Positions 23,440 through 31,834 are shown, numbered from the stretch's first letter. The stretch: 34,150 nt of DNA from Myxococcales bacterium (GCA_011526095.1 WYBA01000074.1:1-34150), one strand, 5' to 3'. A program made the numbers and translations. The notes: generated by a model from the letters alone, not told the origin.

Positions 23440-25485
23440 ATGACGCTGCCGACCTTCCGTCCCGCCGATATCCGCAACGTCGTCCTCCTCGGGCACTCGG
23501 GCGCGGGCAAGACCACGCTCGCCGAGGCGCTGCTGCACCGCTGCGGCGTCGTGACCCGCATGGGCTCGGTGGAGGCGCACACGACGGTGAGCGACTTCGA
23601 GCCGGAGGCGCACGCCCACGGCGTGTCGACCGGCGCGTCGGTGCTGTTCGCGACGCGCGACGGCTGCGAGCTCAACGTCATCGACACGCCGGGCGCGCCG
23701 GAGCTGGTCGGGCAGGCGCTGGCGGCGACGCCGGCAGTCGAGACCGCGCTGATCGTCGTCAACGCCGCCGCCGGCATCGAGCTGTCGACGCGGCGGCTGT
23801 TCCACGCCGCGGGCGAGGCGGGGCTGGCGCGCATGATCGTGATCAACAAGATCGATCTGGCGCCGGCAGGGCTGCCCGAGCTGGTGCGGTCGCTCAAGGA
23901 CACGTTCGGCCCCGAGCTGCACTGCATCAACCTGCCGACCGGCGGCGGCACCGACGTGACCGACTGCTTCGACCACGACGCCGGCCCGTCGGACTTCGGC
24001 TCGGTCGCGGCGGAGCACCGCGAGATGCTCGAGAGCTCGATCGAGCTCGACGACGCCCAGCTCGAGCGCTACCTCGCCGGCGAGACGATCGACCTCGCCG
24101 AGCTGCGCCGGTGCTTCGTGGCGGCGATGACCCGCGGCCACGTCGTGCCGATCCTGTTCACCGCGGCGCGCGCCGAGGTCGGCGTCGACGACCTGCTCCA
24201 CATCCTGTGCGCCGAGGCGCCCAGTCCGGCGACGGCGCGGCCGCGGCGGCTGCGCAAGGACGGCGCGCTCGTCGACGTGCGGTGCGATCCGGACGCGCCG
24301 CTGCTCGGCCACGTGTTCAAGATCGCGACCGATCCGTACCTCGGCAAGATCGCGATGATCCGCCTGCTGCAAGGCAAGCTCGACGCGTCCACGTCGTTCG
24401 TGTACGGCGCCGACAAGAAGCCGCACCGGGCCGGCCACGTGCTCAAGGTCGAGGGGCGCGATCACCCCGAGGTCGACACCGTCGCCTACGCCGGCGATCT
24501 CGTCGCGCTGGCCAAGGTCGAGGATCTGCCCGTCGACGCGATCCTCCACGCGCCCGGCACGCCGGACGTCTACGCCGCGGTGACGCCGCGCTACCCGCGG
24601 CCGATGTACGCCCTGGCCGTCGAGCCGACGACCAAGCAGGACGAGGTCAAGCTGCTCGCCGCGCTGACCCGGCTGTGCGAGGAGGATCCGACGCTGGCGT
24701 GCGTCCACGACGCGCAGACCCGCGAGCTGGTGCTGTCCGGGCTCGGCGGCCTGCACCTGCGGATCGCGCTCGAGAAGCTGGAGAACCGGTTCAAGCTGAG
24801 CGTGCGGTCGCGCGCGCCGCGCGTCGCCTACCGCGAGACGATCACGGCGCGCGCCGAGGGCCACCACCGCGTCAAGAAGCAGACCGGCGGCGCGGGGCAG
24901 TTCGCCGAGGTGTTCCTGCGCGTCGAGCCGCTGCCGCGCGGCGCCGGGTTCGAGTTCGTGGACGACGTCTACGGCGGCGCGATCCCGACGCAGTTCATCC
25001 CGTCGGTGGAGAAGGGCGTGCGCGACGCGCTGGCGGCCGGGCCGCTGGCCGGCTACGCCGTCGAGGACGTGCGCGTCACCGTCCACGACGGCAAGGCGCA
25101 CGCGGTCGACAGCAAGGACGTCGCGTTCCGCACCGCCGGCAAGCAGGCGTTCCGCGACGCGTTCCGCAACGCCCGGCCGGCGCTGCTCGAGCCGATCGTC
25201 ACGCTGGAGATCAGCGCGCCCGAGCGCCACGTCGGCGACGTCACCGCCGACCTCAAGACCCGGCGCGGCCGCGTGCTCGGCGTCGACACGGTCCCCGGCA
25301 CCGCGACGGCGCTGATCCACGCCCAGGTCCCGGCCGCCGAGCTCGGCGAGTACAGCGGCCAGCTCCGCGGCCTCACCGGGGGCCACGGCAGCTTCATCAC
25401 CGAGCCCTCGCACTACGACCACGTCCCGGCGGCGGTCCAGAAGAAGGTCGTCGCGGCGTTCCAGCCGCAGGCCGAGGACGAGTAG
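23440..25485 (+). CDS. elongation factor G paralogue (EF-G-like GTPase)
   Basis: 681 residues from ATG 23440. GTPase motifs: G1 GHSGAGKT (18-25), G3 DTPG (82-85) and G4 NKID (136-139). Domain II begins near GHVFKIATDPYLGKIAMIRL; domain III with SGLGGLHLRIALEKL; domain IV has the EF-G II pattern KKQTGGAGQFAEVFLRVEP and GGAIPTQFIPSVEKGVRDAL; domain V follows. The catalytic His that follows the G3 DTPG in translational EF-G (DTPGH) is Ala here (DTPGA), and the switch I Thr region is diverged, as in the EF-G-like group whose members are not the main translocase. It probably binds ribosomes in a specialised or slow role. Monocistronic. Confidence 0.9.
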   Translation: MTLPTFRPADIRNVVLLGHSGAGKTTLAEALLHRCGVVTRMGSVEAHTTVSDFEPEAHAHGVSTGASVLFATRDGCELNVIDTPGAPELVGQALAATPAVETALIVVNAAAGIELSTRRLFHAAGEAGLARMIVINKIDLAPAGLPELVRSLKDTFGPELHCINLPTGGGTDVTDCFDHDAGPSDFGSVAAEHREMLESSIELDDAQLERYLAGETIDLAELRRCFVAAMTRGHVVPILFTAARAEVGVDDLLHILCAEAPSPATARPRRLRKDGALVDVRCDPDAPLLGHVFKIATDPYLGKIAMIRLLQGKLDASTSFVYGADKKPHRAGHVLKVEGRDHPEVDTVAYAGDLVALAKVEDLPVDAILHAPGTPDVYAAVTPRYPRPMYALAVEPTTKQDEVKLLAALTRLCEEDPTLACVHDAQTRELVLSGLGGLHLRIALEKLENRFKLSVRSRAPRVAYRETITARAEGHHRVKKQTGGAGQFAEVFLRVEPLPRGAGFEFVDDVYGGAIPTQFIPSVEKGVRDALAAGPLAGYAVEDVRVTVHDGKAHAVDSKDVAFRTAGKQAFRDAFRNARPALLEPIVTLEISAPERHVGDVTADLKTRRGRVLGVDTVPGTATALIHAQVPAAELGEYSGQLRGLTGGHGSFITEPSHYDHVPAAVQKKVVAAFQPQAEDE

Positions 25486-25593
25486 CGCCGCGCGGGGCTC
25501 ACTCGCCGAGGCGCGCGCGGCGGGCGCGTCGGTGCTCGCGCCGCGATGGTCATCTCAGGCCGCCGTCCGGACGGGGTCTCGACGGGCGCAGGC

Positions 25594-26232
25594 TCACCAG
25601 CAGCCGAGATAGGCGTTCGTCTCGGCGTCGCGGCGCTCGGTGCAGCCCGCGTCACCGATGTTGTTCAGGACGTTCATCGTCGTCTCGTGCTGCTGGCGCG
25701 ACAGCTGCGACATCAGATCCGCGGGAACCTGATCTGGGGGCGGGATGGTGCCGCCCTGCGCGAGGTAGGCCTGGATCACCTGCACCATCGACGCGGCCAC
25801 GGCGTCGAGGTGCGGCCATTCCATCATGTCGGAGGTGGGCTGGGCGAGCGGCGTCGCCTGTCCATCCGCGCCGAGCGCGTAGTTCCCCTGCGGCAACAGG
25901 ACGTAGCGATAGGCGGCGCGATCGCCCTGGAGCTGTCCGAGCACGACCACCGGGTGCTCGGGCAAGTACATGGTCACGCGGCCGCTGTCGTCGGCCCACA
26001 TCAGCGTGCCGTCGGCGGCGAGGAACGGCCCGGCGACGCCGCTGCCCGGCGCCACCGCCGCGACGCCCCACTGCGTCGCTCGCGCGACCGACTGGGCCGT
26101 GGGCTCGGCGACGGACGAGGCGGGAGGCGCTGTGGCCGTCGTCGAGGGCGAGGGCGCGGGCGCGGGGGCCGGGGCGGTCGGGGCGCAGGCGGAAGCGGCC
26201 AGCACGAGCAACGGGGCGAGCAGGGACCTCAT
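25594..26232 (-). CDS. lipoprotein with Pro/Ala-rich linker
   Basis: 212 residues from ATG 26232. Signal peptide MRSLLAPLLVLAASAC (Cys16), then a low-complexity Ala/Pro/Ser/Thr linker (about 17-45), then a compact domain: GVAGPFLAADGTLMWADDSGRVTMYLPE, LLPQGNYALGADGQATPL, and a helical C-terminus (VAASMVQVIQAYLAQ, DLMSQLSRQQHETTMNVLNNIG) ending with two Cys that may pair. No named family. TATGAT ends 6 nt before the start, the best leaderless-type signal in the window, and a 9-bp tandem repeat lies in the -35 region. Confidence 0.75.
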   Translation of the reverse strand: MRSLLAPLLVLAASACAPTAPAPAPAPSPSTTATAPPASSVAEPTAQSVARATQWGVAAVAPGSGVAGPFLAADGTLMWADDSGRVTMYLPEHPVVVLGQLQGDRAAYRYVLLPQGNYALGADGQATPLAQPTSDMMEWPHLDAVAASMVQVIQAYLAQGGTIPPPDQVPADLMSQLSRQQHETTMNVLNNIGDAGCTERRDAETNAYLGCW

Positions 26233-26238
26233 GGGCCG

Positions 26239-26244
26239 ATCATA
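26239..26244 (-). promoter_or_regulatory. -10 element of the lipoprotein gene
   Basis: On the minus strand TATGAT (five of six consensus bases) is followed by CGGCCC and then ATG 26232, with no ribosome site. Transcription would start at or next to the start codon. Confidence 0.5.
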
Positions 26245-26253
26245 ATCCGGCGC

Positions 26254-26289
26254 GTGGTGCGTGTGGTGCGTGTGGTGCGCGTGGTGATC
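26254..26289. repeat. 9-bp tandem repeat, four units
   Basis: GTGGTGCGT, GTGGTGCGT, GTGGTGCGC, GTGGTGATC in direct succession. It lies 10 bp upstream of the -10 element of the lipoprotein gene, across the -35 region. Slippage would change promoter geometry. Confidence 0.7.
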
Positions 26290-26447
26290 GCGTCCCTGGC
26301 CAGCGCGCGCGATCGTCGACCGAGAGCTCCGTGCTGGTGACGTCGGTATAGCCGGAGCAGGGAGCGTGGTCGACGTCGCGTGCGGCAGCGACGGCGGCGC
26401 GTCATCCGCGACGATCGGTGTCGCGGCCGGCGCTCGGACGAGGTCAA

Positions 26448-27617
26448 ATGCGCTCCATGCTGTGCCGTCGCCCCTGGCTCGCCTTGCCCCTGCTCCTCGC
26501 CGCCTGTGGCGGCTCGCCCGACGGAGACGATGACTCGCCGGACGCGGGTGAGGTGATCGACGACGGGTGGGAGGTGTCGACGCCCGAGGCGGAGGGGATG
26601 GACGCGGCGGGCCTCGAGGCCGCCCGCGCCTACGCGTTCGCGGACGGCAAGCACACGCAGGGGGTGGTCGTCGTCCGGCACGGGCGGATCGCGGCGGAGT
26701 GGTACCGCGCCGGCGCGGGCGTGAGCTCGTACGCGACGAGCTGGTCGGTGGGCAAGAGCGTGGCCAGCGCGCTCGTCGGGATCGCGCTCGACGCCGGCGA
26801 CATCCCAAGCCTCGACGTCGCGATCGCGGACTACGTGCCGGCGTGGCAGGGCACGGCGCACGCCGAGATCACCCTGCGCGACGTGATGACGATGTCGTCG
26901 GGGCTCGACTGGACCGAGTCGTACGACATCGCCGAGTTCAACGACTCCGACGTCATCCAGATGGTCGTCACCAAGGGCAGCCACCTGGCGATCGTCGAGG
27001 CGCAGCCGATCGCCGCGGCGCCGGGCGCGGTGTTCAACTACTCCAGCGGCGACGCGATGCTGCTGTCGGCGGTGCTGCGCGAGGCGACGGGGACGAGCGC
27101 GGAGCAGTACGCCCAGCAGGCGCTGTTCGGGCCGCTCGGCATCGAGGGCGCGCAGTGGTGGCGCGACACCGCGGGCGACACGCTGACGTACTGCTGCGTC
27201 GACATGCGCAGCCGCGACTTCGCGCGGTTCGGGCAGCTCTACCTCGACGGCGGCGCGCGCGACGGCGCGCAGGTCGTGCCGGCGGCGTGGGCCGCGGACT
27301 CGGTCGCGCCGTCGGAGGTGTACGCCGGGTACGGGTACATGTGGTGGCTGCTGGGGCAGAGCGACCCGGCGCTGCCCGACGACACGTACGCGGCGCTCGG
27401 GCACGACGGCCAGTTCGTCTACGTCATCCCGAGCCTCGACCTCGTCGTCGTGCGCAACGGCGACTACTACAAGTCGCCGGGCGACCCGGTGGCGACGCCC
27501 AACCTGTTCGACCGGCTGCCGAGCAACGGCCTGGTCGAGGACGCGGGCACGACGCCGCCGGACCGCTGGGACGACGCCGCGTTCCTCGGGCCGATCGTCG
27601 AGGCGATCACGCCGTAG
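26448..27617 (+). CDS. beta-lactamase-fold serine hydrolase, lipoprotein
   Basis: 389 residues from ATG 26448 with GAGG 5 nt upstream. Lipobox LAAC at Cys20, then an Asp/Gly linker. Class C / penicillin-binding-protein motifs: S100-V-G-K103 in ATSWSVGKSVASALVG (nucleophile Ser and Lys), a Tyr motif at 198 (FNYSSGD, the YxN position being YSS) and H319-D-G (LGHDGQFVYVIP). Length and order match serine hydrolases of the beta-lactamase/transpeptidase-like superfamily, which include esterases, D-aminopeptidases and 6-aminohexanoate-dimer hydrolases. Surface-anchored; substrate unknown. A resistance role is not indicated by the sequence. Confidence 0.92.
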   Translation: MRSMLCRRPWLALPLLLAACGGSPDGDDDSPDAGEVIDDGWEVSTPEAEGMDAAGLEAARAYAFADGKHTQGVVVVRHGRIAAEWYRAGAGVSSYATSWSVGKSVASALVGIALDAGDIPSLDVAIADYVPAWQGTAHAEITLRDVMTMSSGLDWTESYDIAEFNDSDVIQMVVTKGSHLAIVEAQPIAAAPGAVFNYSSGDAMLLSAVLREATGTSAEQYAQQALFGPLGIEGAQWWRDTAGDTLTYCCVDMRSRDFARFGQLYLDGGARDGAQVVPAAWAADSVAPSEVYAGYGYMWWLLGQSDPALPDDTYAALGHDGQFVYVIPSLDLVVVRNGDYYKSPGDPVATPNLFDRLPSNGLVEDAGTTPPDRWDDAAFLGPIVEAITP

Positions 27618-27689
27618 CGCGGCACCCGGGGCGGGTACCCGTTCGGGGACTTGCGCGCCGCGGGGGGGCGGCGGTTCAATCCCGCGCTG

Positions 27690-27920
27690 ATGACGGTGTG
27701 GTCGACGCGGACGGCGTCTGTGATGGTCCTGGCGCTCGGCGTCGCGGCGTGCAGCGACCCCTTCGAGGTCGAGTGCGACGGGGTCCTCGCCGACGGCGAG
27801 CTGTGCGACGACGGCGACAGCGACGAGTACGACGGCTGCGACTGCGCCGCGCGGCTTGGCGACGACCCGTGGGATCAGCTCGAGCTCGTGATCGCCGCGT
27901 CGGTCACGGCGACGCGCTGA
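27690..27920 (+). CDS. small Cys/Asp-rich lipoprotein
   Basis: 76 residues from ATG 27690. Signal peptide ends at lipobox VAAC (Cys near 21). The mature part FEVECDGVLADGELCDDGDSDEYDGCDC resembles one copy of the myxobacterial Cys-rich repeat (C-DDG-N/D-x-x-DGDGC type, DUF4215-like), which is found in surface proteins and often binds calcium. It has only one copy and is short, so it may be a remnant of a larger protein. Its 3' end overlaps the convergent glycoside hydrolase gene by 17 nt. A TTCAAT lies 9 nt before the start. Confidence 0.65.
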   Translation: MTVWSTRTASVMVLALGVAACSDPFEVECDGVLADGELCDDGDSDEYDGCDCAARLGDDPWDQLELVIAASVTATR

Positions 27921-29052
27921 CCGGACAGCCCCAGTCGAGGTCCAGCGCGTGGACCGCCGCGCCGGCCAGCAGCACCGCGCCGACCCCGAAGTCTCGCGTC
28001 GATGCCAGCTCGACCGGCTGCGACGACGACGGCCGCTCGCCCACGCCCTGGACGTACCCGACGGTGCCGTCCGCGTGCAACGTGTGCTCGACCAGCCCAC
28101 GCCACGCTCGCTCGACGACCGGGATGTACGTCGCCGCGTCGAGCACGCCGTCGCGGATGCCCCAGGCCAGCGCGAACGTGACCAGCGCGGTGCCGCTCGA
28201 CTCCGGGCCCGGGAAGTCCTCGGGGTCGCCGAGGCTGACGTTCCACAGCCCGTCGTCGCGCTGCAGCGGCGCGAGCGCCGCCGCCATCGTCGCGAGCATG
28301 TCGCGGAGCTCCGCCGCCTCGGGTGCGTCGGCGGGGAGGTGGTCGAGCATCAGCGCGAGCGACGCGATCACCCAGCCGTTGCCGCGGGACCAGAACACGG
28401 GCTCGCCCGCGGGCGTCATCGCGAACGGGTAGACGTAGTGGCCGTCGCGGTACCACAGCCCCGCCGCCGGCTCGAACAGCAGCCGTCGCGTCTTGGCGTC
28501 CCGGTAGAGCTCGACCATCGCGCGCGCGTACGCCGGGTCGCCGGTCGCCTCGCCGAGCGCCGCGAACGCCGGCCCCGCCATGAACAGCGCGTCGACCCAC
28601 GACCAGTCGCCGCGCTCGCCGCTCGCGATGACCGCGTCGATCGACGCGCGGATCGCCTCGAGCCGCTCGGCGCGTGGATCGATCCGGTGCAGCGCGAGGT
28701 ACACCTGTCCCGCCGTGTGGTCATCCGCGTTGCGCGTGGATGGCCCGTCGTGGAGCTGCCAGCCGTGCTGCTCTGCCCAGCGCAGCGCGTGGTCGAGGTA
28801 GCGCGGCTCGGCGACCGCCTCGTACGCGGCCATGTTGCCGATGAAGTACACGGCGCGCGCCCACTTGTTGTCGCCCGGGGACGGGTGGCTCGCCAGCCAC
28901 GCGTCGTTGACCTCGCGCACGACGACCTCCGGGCACGCTGTCCCGACGCGCAGCGCCGGCGGCTCCTCGGCCGCGCAGCCGACGGTTGCCAGGAGCCCGG
29001 CGGCGAGCCCGACGAGCCAGCGCGCATGCCAGGCGTGATCGGCGGGGCTCAT
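27904..29052 (-). CDS. GH88/GH105-family glycoside hydrolase (unsaturated glucuronyl-type), lipoprotein
   Basis: 382 residues from ATG 29052, with GGGAGAG upstream. Signal and lipobox TVGC (Cys26). The body is an alpha/alpha-barrel with family landmarks: DNKWARAVYFIGNMAAYEA, NADDHTAGQVYLALH (Asp near 111) and WSWVDALFMAGPAFAALGE, whose Asp154 sits at the catalytic position of YteR-like enzymes. Then FWSRGNGWVIASLALMLDHLP and GPESSGTALVTFALAWGI. Members hydrate the double bond of unsaturated galacturonyl or glucuronyl ends left by polysaccharide lyases. Lipid-anchored, so it probably acts on imported or surface pectin-like oligosaccharides. No lyase gene is adjacent. Confidence 0.88.
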   Translation of the reverse strand: MSPADHAWHARWLVGLAAGLLATVGCAAEEPPALRVGTACPEVVVREVNDAWLASHPSPGDNKWARAVYFIGNMAAYEAVAEPRYLDHALRWAEQHGWQLHDGPSTRNADDHTAGQVYLALHRIDPRAERLEAIRASIDAVIASGERGDWSWVDALFMAGPAFAALGEATGDPAYARAMVELYRDAKTRRLLFEPAAGLWYRDGHYVYPFAMTPAGEPVFWSRGNGWVIASLALMLDHLPADAPEAAELRDMLATMAAALAPLQRDDGLWNVSLGDPEDFPGPESSGTALVTFALAWGIRDGVLDAATYIPVVERAWRGLVEHTLHADGTVGYVQGVGERPSSSQPVELASTRDFGVGAVLLAGAAVHALDLDWGCPVSASP

Positions 29053-29200
29053 CGCCCGACTCTCCCACAGGAGGGCCGGCGACACTCGCCGCGGGACCGT
29101 GGCGGCGGCACCGCCGCGACCTCGCACGCTCGTTGGCGACAGCGCGCCGCAGCGCTCGCCCTTGAGCCACGCTCCGCGCGTTCGATATGCTGGAGCACAC

Positions 29201-29857
29201 ATGAGGGGATCACTTCCGTGCACGGTCGTGCCGGTCGTGGCGCTAGCCTTGCTCGCGCCTCGCCCGGCGAACGCTTCACCCGATCCCGGCCCGGTGTGGG
29301 ACATCGGCCTCGGTCTCGAGTACGTCTCGGTCAGTCGGCCCGACGACGGCGGCGACTCGGGCCCCGGCGCGCGCGTGTTCATCCGCGGCTCGTTCATCGG
29401 GCGCTTGATGAAGAACCGCGGCGATCGCACCTGGATCGCGGGTGACTACTTCCACGCCGCCGCCGGGCTCTGGTACGGCGAGGGCGCCCACGTGCGCATC
29501 CCGCTCGGGCTCGGGCTCCAGTTCGGAATGATCGTCGGCGGCGATCTGCAGGTCGTCGGTCGCGCCGGGATCGAGGGGATCGCCGGGCAGGGCGGTGACG
29601 GCGGCGGCTACGGCACGCTGTTCCTGGGCGGACGGGTCAAGTACCAGCGCTACGCGGGGGAGCTGTCCCTCGCGCCGCGCCGCGACTCGGGGGATGGCTC
29701 GTTCGCGAGCCTGGTCTCGCTCACCGCGCGGCTCTACGCGACCGACGTGAACTACATCGGCCTGCAGGTGTCGACGGCGACCCGGCTGGACAACCCGCCG
29801 GACCCCGGCGATCTCACGGATCGCTACGCGCTGTTGTTCTGGGGAATCGAGCGCTGA
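29201..29857 (+). CDS. exported outer-membrane beta-barrel-like protein
   Basis: 218 residues from ATG 29201. Sec signal peptide MRGSLPCTVVPVVALALLAPRPANA, then alternating hydrophobic strands (VWDIGLGLEYVSVSR, ARVFIRGSFIG, AHVRIPLGLGLQFGMIVG, LQVVGRAGIEGI, GTLFLGGRVKYQRYAGELSLAP, LVSLTARLYATDVNYIGLQVS) ending LLFWGIER. The Gly-rich amphipathic strands suggest a small barrel, but no named family is recognised. TATGCT ends 9 nt before the start; GGAG also lies there, so either mode of initiation is possible. Confidence 0.7.
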   Translation: MRGSLPCTVVPVVALALLAPRPANASPDPGPVWDIGLGLEYVSVSRPDDGGDSGPGARVFIRGSFIGRLMKNRGDRTWIAGDYFHAAAGLWYGEGAHVRIPLGLGLQFGMIVGGDLQVVGRAGIEGIAGQGGDGGGYGTLFLGGRVKYQRYAGELSLAPRRDSGDGSFASLVSLTARLYATDVNYIGLQVSTATRLDNPPDPGDLTDRYALLFWGIER

Positions 29858-29888
29858 CTCGATGGGACGGGTGGCGCCGCTCGCGGCG

Positions 29889-30701
29889 TCACCTCCGGCT
29901 GCGCACGCCGACCACCACGTTCGTGACGTCGAGCCGCCCGCCGTCGCCGAGCTGGAACGGCGTCGACACGGTGACGTAGGGCGTCGCGCTGCCGGCGGTG
30001 AGCTCGCCGGTGAGGGCCGCGACGTGGACCGAGTCGTCGGGCTCGTCGAGGTACAGGTAGGACGTCAGCTCGGCGACGATCGCGCCCCGACCGGTCAGGT
30101 ACCCCACGCCGAGATCGGCGCGCAGGAACGGCAGGTCAGGGACGTCGCCCTGGGTGGCGACGACGACGTCGAGCCCGACGTCGGCCCGCGCCACGAGCCG
30201 GTCCGCGCGCCACGTCGGCTGCACGGCGAGCCGCAACGTCGTGGTCTGGGGGATCGCGGTCAGGACGTCCGAAGGGCGGACGACGATCGTCGAGAAGTGG
30301 TGCGCCGCGTCGTCGCCCTCGTCGGAGATCGTCGGCAGGATCAGCCCGAGGCGGAACGTCAGGTCGCTCGTCGCGCCCGGGCGGCGGTGGGTCGCGCCGA
30401 GCTCGACCGCGCCGGCCGCGGTCGTGCCGTCGAGGTGCGTCGCGGCCACGCGCGCGTAGCCGCCGGTGCCGCCGTCGCCGTCGAGCTCGAGCCCGAGATC
30501 GACGCGCTCGGACAGCTCGCCCTCGAAGAACGACAGCGCGAGCTGGGCCTCGAGGTCGTTGCCGCCGCCGTCCGGGCCGAGCGTGGGGAAGTGCGGGCTG
30601 GCCGGCGCGGTCGGCGCGGCCGACGGCTGCGCGAGCGCCGGCGCCGCGGCGCCCAGGAGCGGGACGGAAAGCAGGAGCCGGCGAACGGGACGAGCGCGCA
30701 T
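29889..30701 (-). CDS. exported barrel-like protein
   Basis: 270 residues from ATG 30701. Signal peptide MRARPVRRLLLSVPLLGAAAPALA with cleavage before QPSAA, then an Ala/Pro linker. The body shows repeating amphipathic strands (LEAQLALSFFEGELSERVDLGLELDG, ARVAATHLDG, AVELGATHRRPGATSDLTFRLGLILP, LRLAVQPTWRADRLVARADVGLDVVVA, LRADLGVGYLTGRGAIVAELTSYLYLD) and a short final strand. Likely an outer-membrane channel or structural protein; no named family. Convergent with the preceding barrel-like gene. Confidence 0.65.
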   Translation of the reverse strand: MRARPVRRLLLSVPLLGAAAPALAQPSAAPTAPASPHFPTLGPDGGGNDLEAQLALSFFEGELSERVDLGLELDGDGGTGGYARVAATHLDGTTAAGAVELGATHRRPGATSDLTFRLGLILPTISDEGDDAAHHFSTIVVRPSDVLTAIPQTTTLRLAVQPTWRADRLVARADVGLDVVVATQGDVPDLPFLRADLGVGYLTGRGAIVAELTSYLYLDEPDDSVHVAALTGELTAGSATPYVTVSTPFQLGDGGRLDVTNVVVGVRSRR

Positions 30702-31107
30702 GCGTGGCGGTCCTGCACCGGACGGGCCAGTCGTCGGGCCGTGAAGATCCGCGGCGTCGCGGTGGGCTGTGGTGGAGAACGCACGCCGCAGCGCGTGGGT
30801 GGCGGAGCCCCGACGACGGGTGGTGGAGCTCGCGGCGGCAGGAAGTGGCAGGAGCGGCCCGCGCCCGCGGAAACATGCTCCGGCCGAGGGGCGCACATGT
30901 CCGGCGCGGAGCCGGTGGCGCGCTACGACGCGCCCGGCATCCATGCGGTGTTCGGCGAGCGGTTCGACGAGGTCGGCCAGGTGACCGAGCAGGACCACGC
31001 GCCGTGGGGCAGCGTGTGGTCGTTCGTGTACTGCGTCTGCCGCCGGGGCGGCTGGCCGCGCGGCGCGGTGCTTGCGGTGGCCCGGGCGCGCGCAGTACAG
31101 ACCAGGC
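30702..31107. other. 406-bp gap with one coding-like stretch
   Basis: From ATG 30897 about 60 codons read like a native protein (APGIHAVFGERFDEVGQVT, then APWGSVWSFVYCVCRRGGW) with GC-rich third positions, but the frame does not stop before overlapping the next gene. It may be a real short gene with a frameshift or a chance frame. The rest of the gap shows nothing clear. Confidence 0.3.
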
Positions 31108-31590
31108 GTGCCGCACACGATCTGGCTCGCGTTGCTCGTCGCCGCGCTCGCCGCCGGTTGCCGGGAGGAGCCGCGCGCCGGCGCCGGCGCGCCCGCGTCC
31201 GGATCACGGGACGCGGCCGCGGACGAGCCGCTCGTCGCGGAGGCGTGCGCGTGCCGCACGCTCGGTTGCATCGACGCCGTGCAGCAGAGGTTCGTCGCGC
31301 GCACGCAGGGCCAGCACGCGACCCCGGAGGCGCTCGCGCAGGCCGAGGCGACGCGCGCCGGGATCGAGCGCTGCACCGCGCCGCTGGTCGCGCAGCTCGA
31401 GCGCGACATCACGGACGTCACCGACGCGCTGTGCGCGTGCGCCGATCGCGCGTGCTACGACGGCCTGCGCGATCGCGTGAACGCCGTGTTCAGCCGCGAC
31501 AACGGCGCCGCGCTGCCGCCCGCCACGCTGGAGCGGATCCGCGGGACGGTCGAGCGGTTCGAGGCCTGCGACCGTCGCTTCACGCCGTGA
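31108..31590 (+). CDS. Cys-rich lipoprotein of unknown function
   Basis: 160 residues from GTG 31108. The start is chosen because it begins a type II signal peptide (VPHTIWLALLVAALAAGC, Cys18). The mature protein is helical with Cys pairs: ACACRTLGC, ERCTAP, ALCACADRACYDG, and EACDRRF near the end. The C-A-C / C-x5-C spacing suggests two disulfide-linked helical hairpins, as seen in a group of small myxobacterial lipoproteins with conserved CACKTxxC-like motifs. Function unknown. Confidence 0.7.
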   Translation: MPHTIWLALLVAALAAGCREEPRAGAGAPASGSRDAAADEPLVAEACACRTLGCIDAVQQRFVARTQGQHATPEALAQAEATRAGIERCTAPLVAQLERDITDVTDALCACADRACYDGLRDRVNAVFSRDNGAALPPATLERIRGTVERFEACDRRFTP

Positions 31591-31622
31591 CCGCGGCGCG
31601 CGCCACCCCGACCGGACGGCGC

Positions 31623-31628
31623 TACAGT
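31623..31628 (+). promoter_or_regulatory. -10 element of the 58-residue gene
   Basis: TACAGT is followed by six bases and ATG 31635, with no ribosome site. Fits the TANNNT leaderless pattern. Confidence 0.45.
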
Positions 31629-31634
31629 GCGCCC

Positions 31635-31811
31635 ATGGAAGACTTCGTCAACAAGATGGTCGAGAAGGTGGGCATCGACAAGGCGACGGCCGAGAAGGTC
31701 GTCGCGTTCCTCAAGGATCACGCCGACGACGCCGTGCAGCTGCTGCAGAAGTCCGGCATCGCCGACAAGCTCCCCGGCGGGCTCGGGGACAAGCTCGGCA
31801 AGATCTTCTGA
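31635..31811 (+). CDS. 58-residue helical protein
   Basis: From ATG 31635: EDFVNKMVEKVGIDKATAEKVV, then AFLKDHADDAVQLLQ and KLPGGLGDKLGKIF. Three amphipathic helices with a KVGIDKATAEKVV segment that recalls small helical domains related to DUF2267 or DUF2780, though too short for a firm match. Cytoplasmic, acidic/basic balanced. It stands alone and looks intact. Confidence 0.65.
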   Translation: MEDFVNKMVEKVGIDKATAEKVVAFLKDHADDAVQLLQKSGIADKLPGGLGDKLGKIF

Positions 31812-31834
31812 CCTCCGCCGCGCGAGGCGCCGGC

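Noticed and set aside
23374..25422. 682-codon minus-strand frame opposite the EF-G paralogue
   Set aside because: High-GC shadow: composition dominated by Arg, Val, Ala and Asp with no motifs, while the plus strand encodes a full conserved GTPase.
26254..26289. CRISPR-like array
   Set aside because: The units are 9 bp, contiguous and without spacers; a simple tandem repeat.
26229..28100. 623-codon minus-strand frame opposite the serine hydrolase
   Set aside because: Arg/His-rich shadow of a gene with all catalytic motifs on the other strand.
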